A stretch of 22,071 nucleotides of DNA from NCBI GenBank assembly GCA_051453625.1, contig JBOZIK010000001.1:178665227-178687297 (forward strand), written 5' to 3'. The notes beneath the pieces were generated by a model. That model worked only from the letters and a program-made list of their open reading frames with translations. It searched no databases and had not been told where the DNA came from. Below are positions 9,898-21,074 of the stretch, piece after piece. A program made the position numbers and the translations under genes. How positions within the stretch are numbered: position 1 is the stretch's first letter; every line of letters begins with the position of its first letter. The stretch comes from Welwitschia mirabilis (taxonomy: Eukaryota; Gnetophyta; Gnetopsida; Welwitschiales).

Positions 9898-10103
9898 AAT
9901 GCATATAATTTAAAGTTTTCATATGACATAATGAGATAAACCTCTTTAAATCCAATGAGAAAAATAATTAATATGTTATGAATATTAATTCAAAACATGC
10001 ATGAAGAGTAAATGCACAAATCCTAAACTTATCATGTGACATAATGAGATGAGCCTCTTTAATTCTAAGGAATAAAATAATCAATTTTTTATGAATCAAG
10101 TTC
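9898..10103. repeat. Degenerate tandem repeat, period about 113 bp, two units
   Basis: Units at about 9898-9991 and 10010-10103 share AAATGCA, then GACATAATGAGAT, a CCTCTTTAA block and TTATGAAT in the same order and spacing. The repeat lies in the first third of the minus-strand LTR, where duplicated regulatory blocks are common. Confidence 0.6.
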
Positions 10104-10614
10104 TATGACACATCTTTAGAAGATAAAATCGTGGTAGATTAAATCTACTTATTCATCCTTTTTGGTTCTAGATAAAACTACATGTACTTATTCACATGCT
10201 TATATAGTTCATAATGCATAGAATCTATCAATAAATAACACAAAGAATAAGATGTTTATTTATAATATAGTATACCTATCACATTTATCAAAAACTTAAA
10301 TGAGTAAACAAGATGTAAAACATATTATTATATCCCCTTGAAGTTTTTATTACCATGTGATTTAAATTCCTTACATAATGGGTTTATTTAGTTTTAATAT
10401 TTGAATAGATTTTAATTATGAATTGTTTTTCATAAAAATTTTTATAATATAATTAATATCATTTTCATGTTCAATTATGAAAACTAACATTAATTACTTA
10501 AAATACCATGTTATTTCAATAAGGCCTTAAAAAAAGAATAATTTATCATATAATTAAAATATTAACCTGTTTAACATCTAAGACATTAAGCTTTACAAAA
10601 TGTAGGGTGTGATA

Positions 10615-10626
10615 TCCTCCCTCATC
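10615..10626 (-). other. Polypurine tract of the minus-strand element
   Basis: The minus strand reads GATGAGGGAGGA directly before the LTR start. A purine tract at this place primes plus-strand DNA synthesis in LTR elements. It follows the chromodomain end by about 60 bp, as is usual in this group. Confidence 0.6.
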
Positions 10627-10687
10627 TAGAATAATTCACTCTTGGAAATCGAGATACATAAAGAGTTTGAAAACTTATAACTATATA

Positions 10688-11209
10688 TTATGAGATTAAA
10701 AAATGATTTGGGTATTGATTTTTTATTGTTTCCTCTAGCTTCCAAGTAGTTTGATCAACACTATGATTATCTATTTTCTTTTCACTTGATGGATATCTTT
10801 GTTTTATAAATTGATATTTGATTGGTCTAGCACTAATTCCAGCTTCTTTATAGTTGAACAGTCTTGTTCCACATGAGAAGCATCTACAGTATACTTTCTT
10901 AGCATACTTACATGGAAAACATCATGCATGTATAATAAGTAAGAAGGTAGAGTAAGCTTGTATGCAATAAGTCATATGAATTTTAATATTTTAAATGGTC
11001 TAATAAATTAAAGAGATAATTTTAATCTCTTAACACCTCTTAATACTAATTTCATTGGTGATACTTTAAGAAATAGATGATTACCTATTTTGAATTCAAG
11101 ATCTTTTTCAATTGTCTACATACATCTTCTATCTTTTTGCTACTTATTTAAGTCTATTTTTAATAATCCTCATTTTACTTTCCATTTCTTTTAATGTTTC
11201 TAGCCTTAT
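10688..11209 (-). pseudogene. Chromovirus pol 3' end: integrase C-terminus plus chromodomain, truncated
   Basis: On the minus strand the order is MRIIKNRLK, KMYVDN, then in one frame LEFKIGNHLFLKVSPM, KRLKLSL, RPFKILKF, IAYKLTLPS and HDVFHVSMLRKYTVDASHV. A frame change leads to DNHSVDQTTWKLEETIKNQYP and a stop at 10688. These are hallmarks of plant gypsy chromovirus integrases: the LEFKVGDHVFLKVSP strand, the GPF-x-I-L segment and the VFHVSMLRKY motif, followed by the V-x-x-x-TWE-x-E helix that closes the chromodomain. At least four in-frame stops and two shifts are visible. The similarity breaks off at 11209, exactly where the plus-strand LTR begins, so the upstream pol is displaced by that insertion. 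The Tekay/Del group is the likely home. Confidence 0.85.
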
Positions 11210-11440
11210 TGTAACATCTAAATCTTTAAAGGTCCAAATATTTAGCTTAAAAAACTAAATTAAAATAATTTTTATTAAGTTCATAAGCTAATTTGATTAT
11301 TGTATTTATTTTTCTTATTTTTGAGATGTAATTATATTGTAGAAAATTTTGTGCTATAATTATTATTTTAAGTTATTTTATTTTCTAATAACCATAATAT
11401 TATTTTTAATTATAAATCATTAGTAATTTAATTATGATAT

Positions 11441-11560
11441 TTAGTGGCTAAATCAGTGGTTAAATTAGTAGTTACTTTAGTGGTTAATTTAGTGGTTACA
11501 TTATTGGTTATGTTAGTAGTTAAATTAGTGGTTATATTAGTGGCTAAATTAGTGTTGCAT
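11441..11560 (+). repeat. 12-bp minisatellite, ten units in perfect register
   Basis: Ten consecutive 12-base units fit the pattern TTAGTGGTTAnn, with variants such as TTAGTGGCTAAA and TTAGTAGTTACT. The array spans exactly 120 bp without any insertion or deletion. It lies about 280 bp upstream of the TATA box, in the U3 part of the LTR. Confidence 0.92.
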
Positions 11561-11839
11561 TAATATTTTATTCCTTGTGCAAGTATTGCACTTTCCTTTA
11601 TGTAAGATGGAAAATATTATTATGTGATGGCTTATTTTAATTCTTTATTTTAATAATTGCGTTTAGTGAAATGATAAGCATTATTATTTGTTATGATGAA
11701 ATATTATGCACCTAGTAGTCAGGCAAGGTAATGACTGGGGGTTATGGAATCCCTACCACTTCCACCACCTTTACCACCCTCTTTTTATAATGATGTCTCT
11801 TCATGTTCTCATGTCCTTTTACATCCTACATCCTCTTGC

Positions 11840-11849
11840 TATAAATAGG
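11840..11849 (+). promoter_or_regulatory. TATA box of the left LTR
   Basis: TATAAATAGG at 11840 matches the plant TATA consensus. The same box occurs at the aligned place in the right LTR. Transcription would start roughly 30 bp downstream. Confidence 0.7.
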
Positions 11850-12226
11850 ACTTCCTTTTATTCTTATTTCATATCTTTGAGAAAGCCTTTGTTATCAAAT
11901 TTTAGCAACTTCAAACTTGGAGCTTGGAAAACCTTAGAGCCTTGGAATCTTTAGTAGTTCTTAAATATTCATCTTAAAGTCAGATATGGTTTTTGGCTTA
12001 ACTTGTTTTCTTATATGGTATTTATTTCTTTCATTTACTTTCTGTCTCGTAATGCTTACATTTCTTAAATGCTTTTATTAGTATCTTATAAATTGTTTGA
12101 AGTTTGTAAGATTTGTTCATATTATGTACACTATGCATCATAATTTTATTAGGATTCTTTTATCACAACCCTTATCCATATTCATTTAAGCATTGGGATC
12201 ACTCATTAACCTGTATTGATATATAC

Positions 12227-12357
12227 TAGATTATCGTAAATTACATTTAGAGAGTAAAGGAAGTAAATTATCCTCTTTGGATATGTTGATTTAGATTATA
12301 GTAAATTATCTCAAGAGAGTAAAGGGAGTAAGTTGTCCCCTCTAGATATATGCATCC
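12227..12357 (+). repeat. Two-unit 65-bp tandem repeat in the left LTR
   Basis: Units at 12227-12291 and 12292-12357 share TAGATTATNGTAAATTA, AGAGAGTAAAGGNAGTAA and a following TCC(T/C)CT block. I do not see it at the matching place in the right LTR (about 20180-20400), so it is either particular to this copy or has decayed there. Confidence 0.65.
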
Positions 12358-13015
12358 AAATTACTATACTTTGTATGAGGTCTTGGTTACATTTTAGTTA
12401 TCCTTGCAAATCCTATCTTATGCTTGGAAACCCCTTACCTAAAACTTACCATGGGCCATACTGGGAACTGTGAAGGTTATAGTTCTCACTTCATATTGTT
12501 TGCATTAAATAGGTAATAAAGTAAAGCATAGAAAAATCGGATTTATCTTATCAAGAAGGGCATATGGAAATTTTTATTATCTAGCTTGTGCTTGAAAAAT
12601 TATTAAAATGGAATGATTTGTTCATCATTGTAACTTGTAATTTTTTATGTCTTATGATTGGCTTTTAGCATATGATGTCAACATGATACTTGAGTTTACC
12701 TTAGAAATGAAGAAATATTTATTGTTCTTGTACAAATATAAAAAAGTGTAGTTCTCTTCTTTCCTGTAAAGTTACTTAAAGATTGTATTTATTTATCTAC
12801 TTCATAGATAGTGAAACATGATTTAGGTTACAAATAATTATTTTTCATTTATCTACTTTAGAGATAGTAAAATATGGTTTCACGTTGTCAATAGTTACTT
12901 AGGAAATGTATTTATGTTAAGAATTGTTAACAAACTATACGTTATAATAATTATCTATTATGTTCTACATTATGGGTTAAAGTTTTTAGCTATTAAAATT
13001 TAGAACATTACATTT

Positions 13016-13027
13016 TGGTATCAGAGC
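13016..13027 (+). other. Primer-binding site for initiator tRNA(Met)
   Basis: TGGTATCAGAGC lies three bases after the LTR end and matches the standard plant site complementary to the 3' end of initiator tRNA(Met). It fixes the plus-strand direction of the element. Confidence 0.9.
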
Positions 13028-13295
13028 CTAGGTTGAGATTTCACTAGGCATAATTATTATGAAGATTATAGGTTGTGATTTAACTAGTATTAATTATTGT
13101 AAAGCTATTATACATTTCAAAATTAGAACAAATTTGAAGTTTTGGAGTTACTATATTTTATGTGAGCATGAGATGTCTTATTAAGATATTGGGGATTTGG
13201 GAAAACTTAATGTTATATGCTTTCAATAGAAAAAATAATGATGAACTTACAAAGTTAAATAAATTAGAAGAAAATAAAAGCATTAAGTCAACAAA

Positions 13296-13305
13296 NNNNN
13301 NNNNN
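13296..13305. other. Assembly gap, 10 N
   Basis: Ten undetermined bases lie in the leader region of the plus-strand element. Confidence 0.99.
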
Positions 13306-16300
13306 ATTAAAGATGTTAACCATGAAGTATCATAAATCTTGCATGTTTTAGAACATGGAAAAGATAGAGGAATGAGGGATGATAAAAAAGTTTATTGGGA
13401 TAACTAATGAGGCAAGTTTAAGGAAGATCAAAACATAGATTTAGGATCTCACAATACCTATACCAAACTAATTATAATAAGTTTTTTCATCCAAAAATGT
13501 TTTATTGTCCTCTTCTTTTAAAACATGATTGTTATTATTATTCATTTGATCAAATATTTCATTTACATTCATACTGTTATTATATTAGAATCAAATTCCC
13601 TAATAAATATTTTTATTAAATTATCTTCCTATGATTGGGATTCAAGATTACTACTGTTATCACTTCTTTCATCGAATACTTCATTAGGGTTTTTAGAAAT
13701 ATGTTTCTTAGAAATCAATGTAGAACTAGCTATATTTGCCTAATTCTCATAATCATTAGATGAGAAACCCATGCTACCTTATTAGACCAAAATTCAAGTC
13801 ATCTTTCTTCATTTTTACAAGCTTGATAAGGCTCTACTTTACATCTCTTAAACCATTAAAAATCTTTCATGTTCTAGAGATTCTTTCCATCCTAATGATT
13901 TCTTGTATTACAGAGCTAAAAGTTAGACATAAATTAAAACCCTATGAATCCTAAACTACCACCTAAGAATGTGCAACATATAGTGAGGAAGAAAGAGAGA
14001 GGGAATATCCTATGGAAAATCGAACAATACCTACTTAGTGCACTATTTAATTGGATTTTTTTTTGGAGGAAGTACTATGGTTAAAATCTACTTTGCTTTT
14101 TACATTTCTCTTTTTGTGCCACTTTTGGAACTTGACTTTCGTGGAGGTAAAGCCTTATTCTTTAATGGGACATTATAGACCTTTAAGTGATCTTTATCAG
14201 ATGTTTCAGACAAGCAACTAGAAGGATGTAAGACTAAAGTAGATGTTTCTAGGGACGAATCGATGTTTGAAGAGGAAAGAAGGGCCTAAAACAAAGCCTA
14301 AGAAGATGAAGTATTGTTGGAAAGCTTTCTCTATTTTCCATTTGAAGTTGTAAGAGACAACTCTAAGTTTATTTAGATTTTTGAAGTTGTGAACATGAAA
14401 TATGATATTCATTTATAGATTTTATATAATATTCCCTAAATACAAGGATGAGTAGATTTGGAGTAATGAATTCGATAGAATTATCTAGTTCAATTGAAGA
14501 CTTAAAAGATTTAAAAGCCGTGGATAATAAATGTGCTTCTATGAAATGTTTTAATGCATCACAATATGCATTTTTTTTATAGATAACTACTAAGGTTTGT
14601 AACTTAAGTTACTATTATTAAGTTCACTAGAGCTTATAAGTTTTTATTCTACACAATGGACTCTTAGATTGATATAACCAATTTAAGTTTAATTGAATGA
14701 AATAAGTAAGTTATAGGATTTAATCTATATTAAGTGAAGTGGATTTGATAAATGATGGATCACAATTATGTTAGGAATTCAAGGGAGGAATAATCTAGAT
14801 TCTTGAGCTTATCCTATATTAGACTCTTGATTGTGCATCTTCTCGTGAATTTAGTTGATAAATTAGAATATCATGATTGCAAATATTTATTTATTTATTT
14901 ATTTTTAGCAAGCCCTTTTTCATAGTTATAATATCTTATGTTCTAATTAAAATTGAGCCATAGTTTTCTTTTTAAACATAACGTTTACATGGGCATATTC
15001 AATAACTAATATCTCAAATCATAGACTTTAGGTAATTGGAACCATGAGCTAAAATCATCCAAATAAGACAAAAGTATAGATATTATCTAAAGGACAAACT
15101 TGTTGAGCTACTAAGATGAATGTTAAGATTACTTGTGAACTAATGCATGGCAAGTGACATCGTTGGTACATTGTGCATAATAGAAACCTCCTTATCAATC
15201 ATAATATCTCTCTTCTAAAAAAATCTTGGACATGAATTGATATAATTTTATATGTCATTACAAATCAATTATACCTCTATCATGACACTAGCTTTGATGA
15301 ATGGCACCTCCTTATTTTCTATCCAAATTCCATTTGTAGCATGCATTTGTTTTCCTTTCATCTTACTTACATACAAAGCCTAAAGTTCATCCTTCACTTT
15401 CCTGAATTAAGAGATGTTATCACTTGTAAAGTACTAATGCTAGGACTAAGGATATATACCCTCCACTTAGATTAATTCATAGGACTTATCTTGGTATTAT
15501 ACTTTCATTAATCCAACTTGCTCCATATACAATATGCTTTCTTTTCTTTTTATTTTTCAATGGCCATTCTTTTGTGATTAATATCTTCTAATAGTTAAAA
15601 ACTTAGAACCTTGGTTCAAGAAATATTTTACCATATATCTAGAGGAAGAATGTGCAATCATCAATTTCATGTTCACTTTAGTATTAAGACTATTACGAAT
15701 TTTAATAATTCATTTCTTTTTTAGAATTTAAGCCATTTTAAGGGGCTCAGCAGAAGAACTACATAAATAAAGTTAGAGCATCATCTCTTGGTGGGCTAAG
15801 CTTAAGAAAAGAGTGAAGAGACATCTCCTTGTCTAGATAACTATCAAAAAAAAGTTTCTAAATAACTAGAGAGTAGTGCTACCTTGAAATAGTCAGTTCA
15901 TAGATACGCACTTCCTTTTCTATGTCAAATTTCTTAGGATATTAGGATTATAACATAGGTTTTAGCCATCATACTATAGCTATCTACTCTTTTTTATTTA
16001 TACTTTTCGCTACTCCAACATGTTTAGATTTACACTCTTTACTATTGTCATCTGTGCTCTTCTTAAGAACATACTTATTAGGATAAAAATCATGTTCACA
16101 ATGTTTTCTACATGACATAAGACTTGTGTACAATTGATAGAACCTTTCTGTCCATATGAAGATGGCAGCCAACATCAAAATCTTGCTAGTCTAATTAATT
16201 TGTTAAGATAATTCTCTTATTACCATAACATCTTGTATTTTTACAAATTGTCATGACTCAGTAAATTTCTCTTAAATCTTTAGATTTCAATAAGGGTGCT

Positions 16301-17610
16301 CAGTAATATTTGATATAATGCAATGGATCAAGTCCTACCAATGATGACAGTAATGTTGTATGTTGCATTTTGAGCTCCTCTACTTCTCTCACCCATACTC
16401 CCTTGGTTCATGGTTAGTTCCTTTCTACTATTAATCAAGGATTTCAAAAGAATTTATCACCCTTATAATGTGTTAGAATATGACTTCTAAAAGAAGGTGC
16501 CTACTCATTTGAATTCACAACATTCTAATCCCCATTAAACAATTGATTTTTGTTCCCCTGAAAATTTTGAATGACTGCCACAGAATATTCATAGGTTTCC
16601 ACTGAATTTTAATTTAAAGAATAGTTTGGATTATAAGCAAATAGATGGGAACTAAAGAAAGAAATTAAGGTGTCAAAGATGTTGTTACAAGAGGAGCTAA
16701 AGAGACAACATGTAGTGTCAAAGACAGGTCAAATGGATTATCCTCAAGTCTTGGCTTCTTTAGCTTTTTATTTTCTACATATGTGCCAACTACTCCCTAA
16801 TTGGCTAGTTCATCTTTCTTGTTCCATAGTTTGGAGGATAAAGAAAGGGATAATACCTTTTACTTATATTTAACAATATCTTTAAGGATCTATTTCTTAT
16901 CTGGACTAATAGCCTTTAGAAGAACTTTTCCATCATTGTTAAATTCTGCTTCTTTATCCTCACTTCCACTGGTAGTAGTTCATGATATAATGGAAGTGAA
17001 ATTCAATGTTAAATCTTGGCATTATTTTGTGAAAATCTAGTCGAAGTACAAAGCCTTAAATTCTCCACTTATTTCTCCTTTTCAACCTCCATAATTTTAC
17101 ATTCATCTATTATTGGATCCATGTAAAGTTCCTCTACCCTGAGGACCAATCTTGTTACAATAGAAACTAGTTAACTTCGAGAAGCTAGACAATATTTTTA
17201 AAGATGAGACTATTATTTCAAGTTCCAAATAAAAAACATCAATTGAATATGTAAAGAGAAGAATCGCTCACTCACAACTAGTTATAATTAATTGTTACCT
17301 AATTAGACATTTCATAATATCTCTTCTTTAGGTCTATTTAATCATATAATCTCCCTTTTACATTTTCTATTCTTATTTTTAACATAAACTTATACCCTTT
17401 AAAATGTTGGCATTGTAAGGAGGTATATGTCAAAATAGTTCTAATGTATGATGTGGAGCTATCCAATTCTCTTCTACTTCTTCCTTGAAATTTATGGTCA
17501 TTCACTTGTAGTAGTTAAAATTATAACTTTTATATATTGGCATATCCAAACCTAGTCCATCACTTGCAGCTCCTCTATCTATGACATGCATTCCATTGCT
17601 CTATTTTCTA

Positions 17611-17739
17611 AGCTTTAAAAACACTATACCTATAATCTATTATTTTAAACTTAGCCCTTCTAGCAAGTAGTGATCCATGACTAGTACCTAATAACACCAC
17701 CACAAAGAGCTTAATGATTATTGTAATTAAGGTAATATC
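17611..17739 (-). pseudogene. Unidentified 43-codon minus-strand open block
   Basis: Between a TGA at 17740-17742 and a TAG at 17608-17610 the minus strand is open and protein-like. A hydrophobic start leads into VVLLGTSHGSLLARRAKFK and then IIDYRYSVFKA. A few more coding-like words follow after the stop. No family is recognised. If real, it is antisense to the surrounding element and so part of a nested insertion. Confidence 0.2.
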
Positions 17740-19027
17740 TCAAAGTAGTCATGCTAAAATTTTATCTTTGAAAGAAGTTAAAAACTTTAAAATAAGGAAA
17801 TACAAATAGCATATCACTTATATAGTTTATGTTTATGTTGCTTTTAAGAAAAAGTATTACTAGTACACTTGCAGTGAAAGAATAGTTCTTAAGGTACATA
17901 TATATATATATACACTAAAATGTTCTTTTGATAAGAAATTATAAGAGTGTAAGATAGTTAGATGAAATTTGAACAATGTTAAATTTTATTTTGTTAGAGT
18001 TTTATAGGGTCTAGGATACTTTAGACCTAATTTACTATTGTGCAATAGTTTAAATAACAAGAGTTGAACATGTGTATAGTGTGTGGGTGGTGTTTTAAAT
18101 GCTTTAATACTTTTATTGATTTATGAACCTAAATAAAAAGTCATGTTCAAAACAATCAGAACAATAGTAATGTGATGGAATTGTTATGTATATTATAAAT
18201 CATGAATTTCACATCAAAGAACATACAAGACATAATCCATTATTCTTCAACCTTGTTTTGTATTATCGTATTTATCACAAACTCTACAAAACTATTGTTA
18301 TAAAAAGATCTATGGGAACATATCTATAAGTGCACATTAATGCTACATTTATTTGAAATATAGTAGTTTTAGGGCTTACATATCTAAAGCTTAAGAAATA
18401 AGAACTAGCCTTTTATTTTTATGTTACTATACTATAGAGCCTCATACTCCATGTTTCTTGGTAAAGCCTTATATAGTGTAATATTTACTCCTTTTGCATG
18501 TGTTATCTTTGAAGTATAAATGTAAATTACTTTCATGAGTAAAATGGAAATGAAAGAATATTTGGCTTAAGTTATTAAATATAAGACAACTTGATAGAAG
18601 TATGTATAATGTAATGAAAGCCATGTATCTCTGAAAGAACAATTCTATGTTATAATCAAATGAGGTAAAAAGACAATTAACAACAAAGAGAATGATATAG
18701 AAGATGAGGAAAACTTATAGAGGCTTGATCATTCCAAATACAATAGGTGCTTAAGTATTATACTTATTGCAAGGATCAATATCATTGATTAATAAGATTA
18801 TAAACAACATTTTAACTTATTCAACAAATTATATGATGTTTAAGGAAGATTTGTTTGACAAAATATCATTTATCATTTTAAGTGATTTCTTATAGCAAGT
18901 CATTTTTAAAGTTCTTTATAGATGGGTTTTTCATTAAGTTCCAAAGATAGAATTTGATATCTATAGTTAGATAATTAAGAAGTGGATATTCAAATAAGCT
19001 ACACATTTGAAGTTTAATCAATTTTAA

Positions 19028-19176
19028 TTCAAGGTAAAGTTGCAGTCAAAAGAAGATAAATTCAACTTTAGGAAGACAGAAGTAGAAGATACTTGGGAAT
19101 ATGAATGTGTTTTAGTGGAAAAAGTAAGGTTTCTTATTCAAGTTTTGAGCATGAAACCTTTTAAGAAGGGGAGAAA
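19028..19176 (+). pseudogene. Chromodomain end of the plus-strand element
   Basis: The frame after the TAA at 19025-19027 reads KVKLQSKEDKFNF and then EVEDTWEYECVLVEKVRFLI, and runs into the LTR. The TWE-x-E...(L)-x-EK-x-x-FL pattern is the helix that ends the chromodomain in plant gypsy chromoviruses, and its place just before the polypurine tract and LTR is as expected. The corresponding part of the minus-strand element reads TTWKLEETIKNQYP. The integrase C-terminal motifs that should precede it (such as VFHVSMLRKY) are not found here, so the upstream part is deleted, replaced or too decayed. Confidence 0.65.
19163..19176 (+). other. Polypurine tract of the plus-strand element
   Basis: AAGAAGGGGAGAAA directly precedes the LTR start TGTCACATC. 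This is the standard arrangement for the primer of plus-strand DNA synthesis. Confidence 0.85.
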
Positions 19177-19407
19177 TGTCACATCTAGATTTGCAAAGGT
19201 TCAAATATTTAGCTTAAAAACTAAACTATAATAATTTTTATTAAGCCCACAATCTAACTTAGTTATTGTATTTATTTTTCTTTTTTTTAAAATGTAATTA
19301 TATTGTGGAAAATTTTTGTACTATAATTATTATTTTAAGTCCTTTTGTTTTGTGATAGCCATAATATGATTTTTTATTATAAATTCTTGGTAATTTAATT
19401 ATGATCT

Positions 19408-19497
19408 TTAGTGGCTAAATTAGTGGTTACATTAGTGGTTAAGTTACACTAGTGGTTAAGATAGTAATTATATTAGTGCCTAAATTAGTAGTTGTAT
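19408..19497 (+). repeat. 12-bp minisatellite in the right LTR, about seven units
   Basis: Three regular units (19408-19443) are followed by a 6-bp extra TTACAC and four more degenerate units. The array is shorter and less regular than the ten-unit array at the matching place in the left LTR. Confidence 0.85.
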
Positions 19498-19759
19498 TAA
19501 TATTATATTCCTTGTATAACTATTACACTTTCCTTTATTTAACATGGAAAATATTATTATGTGGTGGCTTATTTTAGTTCTTTATTTTAATAATTACAGT
19601 TAGTAGAATGATAAGCATTATTATTTGTTATGATGAAATATTATGCACCCAGTGGCTAGGAAAGGCCATGATTAGAGGTTATGGAATTTCCACCACTTTC
19701 TTTTCCTTCAAGTGTCTCTTCATGTCCTTATGTCTCTTCAGATCCCTACATCTTCTCAC

Positions 19760-19769
19760 TATAAATAGA
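19760..19769 (+). promoter_or_regulatory. TATA box of the right LTR
   Basis: TATAAATAGA sits at the place aligned with the left LTR box, about 260 bp downstream of the repeat array. Confidence 0.65.
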
Positions 19770-20254
19770 ACTTTTTCCTCCTATTATTGCATATCTTGAA
19801 AAATCCTTAGTAATTGGATTTTAGTGATTTTTATCTTGGATCTTAAAAAGCATTGGAATCATGGAAGTCTTAAACTCATTAAGTTCTCAAAGTCTTCATT
19901 GAATTTTAGGTATGGTTCTTGGCTTTCGTTTTATTTCTTACATGGTCCATGGTCTTTCATTTATTTCTTGTATGATCCTATTCTTGCATTTTCTTTATGT
20001 CTTATAATATTTCTATTCAGATTTTATTAGTATCTCATATATCATTTTAGAGTTTGTACATCTTGTTGTGTAAACATTGTATCATAGTTTTTTTAAGGAT
20101 CTTTACCTAGCAAAAACCTTTACCTGTCTTGTTTTAAGCCTTGTTAATAATATTATTGTGGATTATTTGTCTATGACTTATTTGATCTGGATCATGACTA
20201 AAAATTACTAATAAGAGAATCAAAACTAGCTAAGGTAACTAGCTATTTAGACTT

Positions 20255-20273
20255 CAAAGAGTGATACTCTTTG
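20255..20273. repeat. Short perfect hairpin
   Basis: CAAAGAGT, three bases, then ACTCTTTG form an 8-bp perfect stem. No U-tract follows and no function can be claimed; it is noted as a small palindrome inside the right LTR. Confidence 0.5.
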
Positions 20274-21074
20274 ATGTGAGTCCTGAGGCTATGGGATCAA
20301 ACCTCAAGGAAGAATAGGAAAAATGTAACCTAATTACTATTTATTCCTCTTGGTTGTCTACAACTAGATTACTATAATCTATTATGGAATAATAGTAAAA
20401 TAAGATAATTTGAAAATGAGGTGTTAGTTACATCTTGCATTATTTTCTCATTACATCTTTAATTGATTTAGTAGTGCATTTTGGAATATTTTGGTAATAC
20501 CCCTTGGATTGTTTTGGTAATACATCTTGTATTATTGTTATACTTCTTAGATTATTTTGGCATTCTTGAATTATTTGACTATATAATCATGGATATTCTT
20601 GTAATTCATTACCTTCTACTTGAAAATCCTGCACCTCCCTATTTCTTACAATAGGCCATACTGGGAACTATGAAGGTTATAGCTCTTATATCATACTTGC
20701 ATGTATAGGACTCAGTGCAAATGAAGATTTTGGAAATATTTATGGTTGCAATACAAATTTGATGTCACCTATATGTTTTCCTATTTCTTATGTAATTGAA
20801 GGATCATGAATGTCCTTAAGACTTGTGTAAATTTAATTATAGTTTATCTAGTTGTAAATGTTCATGTTTGTGTTTGGAGGTAAAAGATGTTTTACAAGTT
20901 TGATATATAGTGTATTTACTTATTTTGCAAAAATATTATAAATATTTAAAAGTTCTCTTATTTGAAGAATATAAATATGTGTTATTATTTTGCAAGTAGA
21001 TGATTACATTCTTTCATCTTCCTTCTTAATATAAAACCTTTTTCTTTTTTTCTTTTAATAGATTACCTATGTGA

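Larger units (their letters stand above)
7601..10614 (-). repeat. Putative 3.0-kb LTR of the minus-strand chromovirus
   Basis: The LTR would begin on the minus strand at 10614 with TATCACACCCTACATTTTG, directly after a polypurine tract, and end at 7601 with AAGGTGTCACA. The start has TA where TG is expected, one transition away. The ends show the usual short inverted similarity (TATCACACC against TGTGACACC). LTRs of several kb occur in the Tekay/Del group of plant chromoviruses. A TATA-like site and a tandem repeat lie inside. No second copy exists in the window for comparison, so the left end is inferred from terminal bases and the weak primer site only. A composite of two LTRs is possible. 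Confidence 0.5.
11210..13012 (+). repeat. Left LTR of the plus-strand element
   Basis: The LTR starts TGTAACATCTAAATCTTT at 11210 and ends AGAACATTACA at 13012, followed by TTT and the primer site, giving 1803 bp. It holds a 12-bp repeat array, a TATA box at 11840, and a conserved block CCATACTGGGAACTGTGAAG near 12458 that recurs in the right LTR near 20658. Its left edge abuts integrase sequence of the minus-strand element. Confidence 0.85.
13028..19027. other. Internal domain of the plus-strand element, mostly unrecognised
   Basis: Gag, protease, reverse transcriptase and the integrase core should lie here, but I could not recognise any of them in either direction. The open frames near 13525-13954, 14218-14412, 15984-16178 and 16670-17040 are short and without known motifs. 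Some minus-strand stretches have a coding-like look: 13500-13990 with NPNEVFDERSDNSSNLESQS, and 17611-17739 with LLGTSHGSLLARRAKFK. They may mark a nested antisense insertion. Small repeats include (TTTA)n at 14884-14905 and (TA)n at 17897-17912. Confidence 0.45.

Noticed and set aside
11441-11560. Repeat array considered as a CRISPR-like or protein-repeat feature
   Set aside because: Units are contiguous with no spacers, so it is not a CRISPR array. The frame that runs through it is a by-product of the 12-bp period inside an LTR.
11706-11954. 82-codon plus-strand open frame
   Set aside because: It lies inside the left LTR across the TATA box and transcript start region. The aligned part of the right LTR does not keep the frame.
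13525-13954. Two consecutive plus-strand open frames of 72 and 64 codons
   Set aside because: Hydrophobic, low-complexity translations without motifs; the opposite strand looks at least as coding-like.
15488-15500. CTTGGTATTATAC as another primer-binding site
   Set aside because: Only the TTGGTATTATA part resembles a decayed site. It is not preceded by an LTR-like CA end and no leader similarity follows.
16670-17040. Overlapping plus-strand frames of 67 and 79 codons
   Set aside because: No domain, different frames overlapping each other, and no support from neighbouring sequence.
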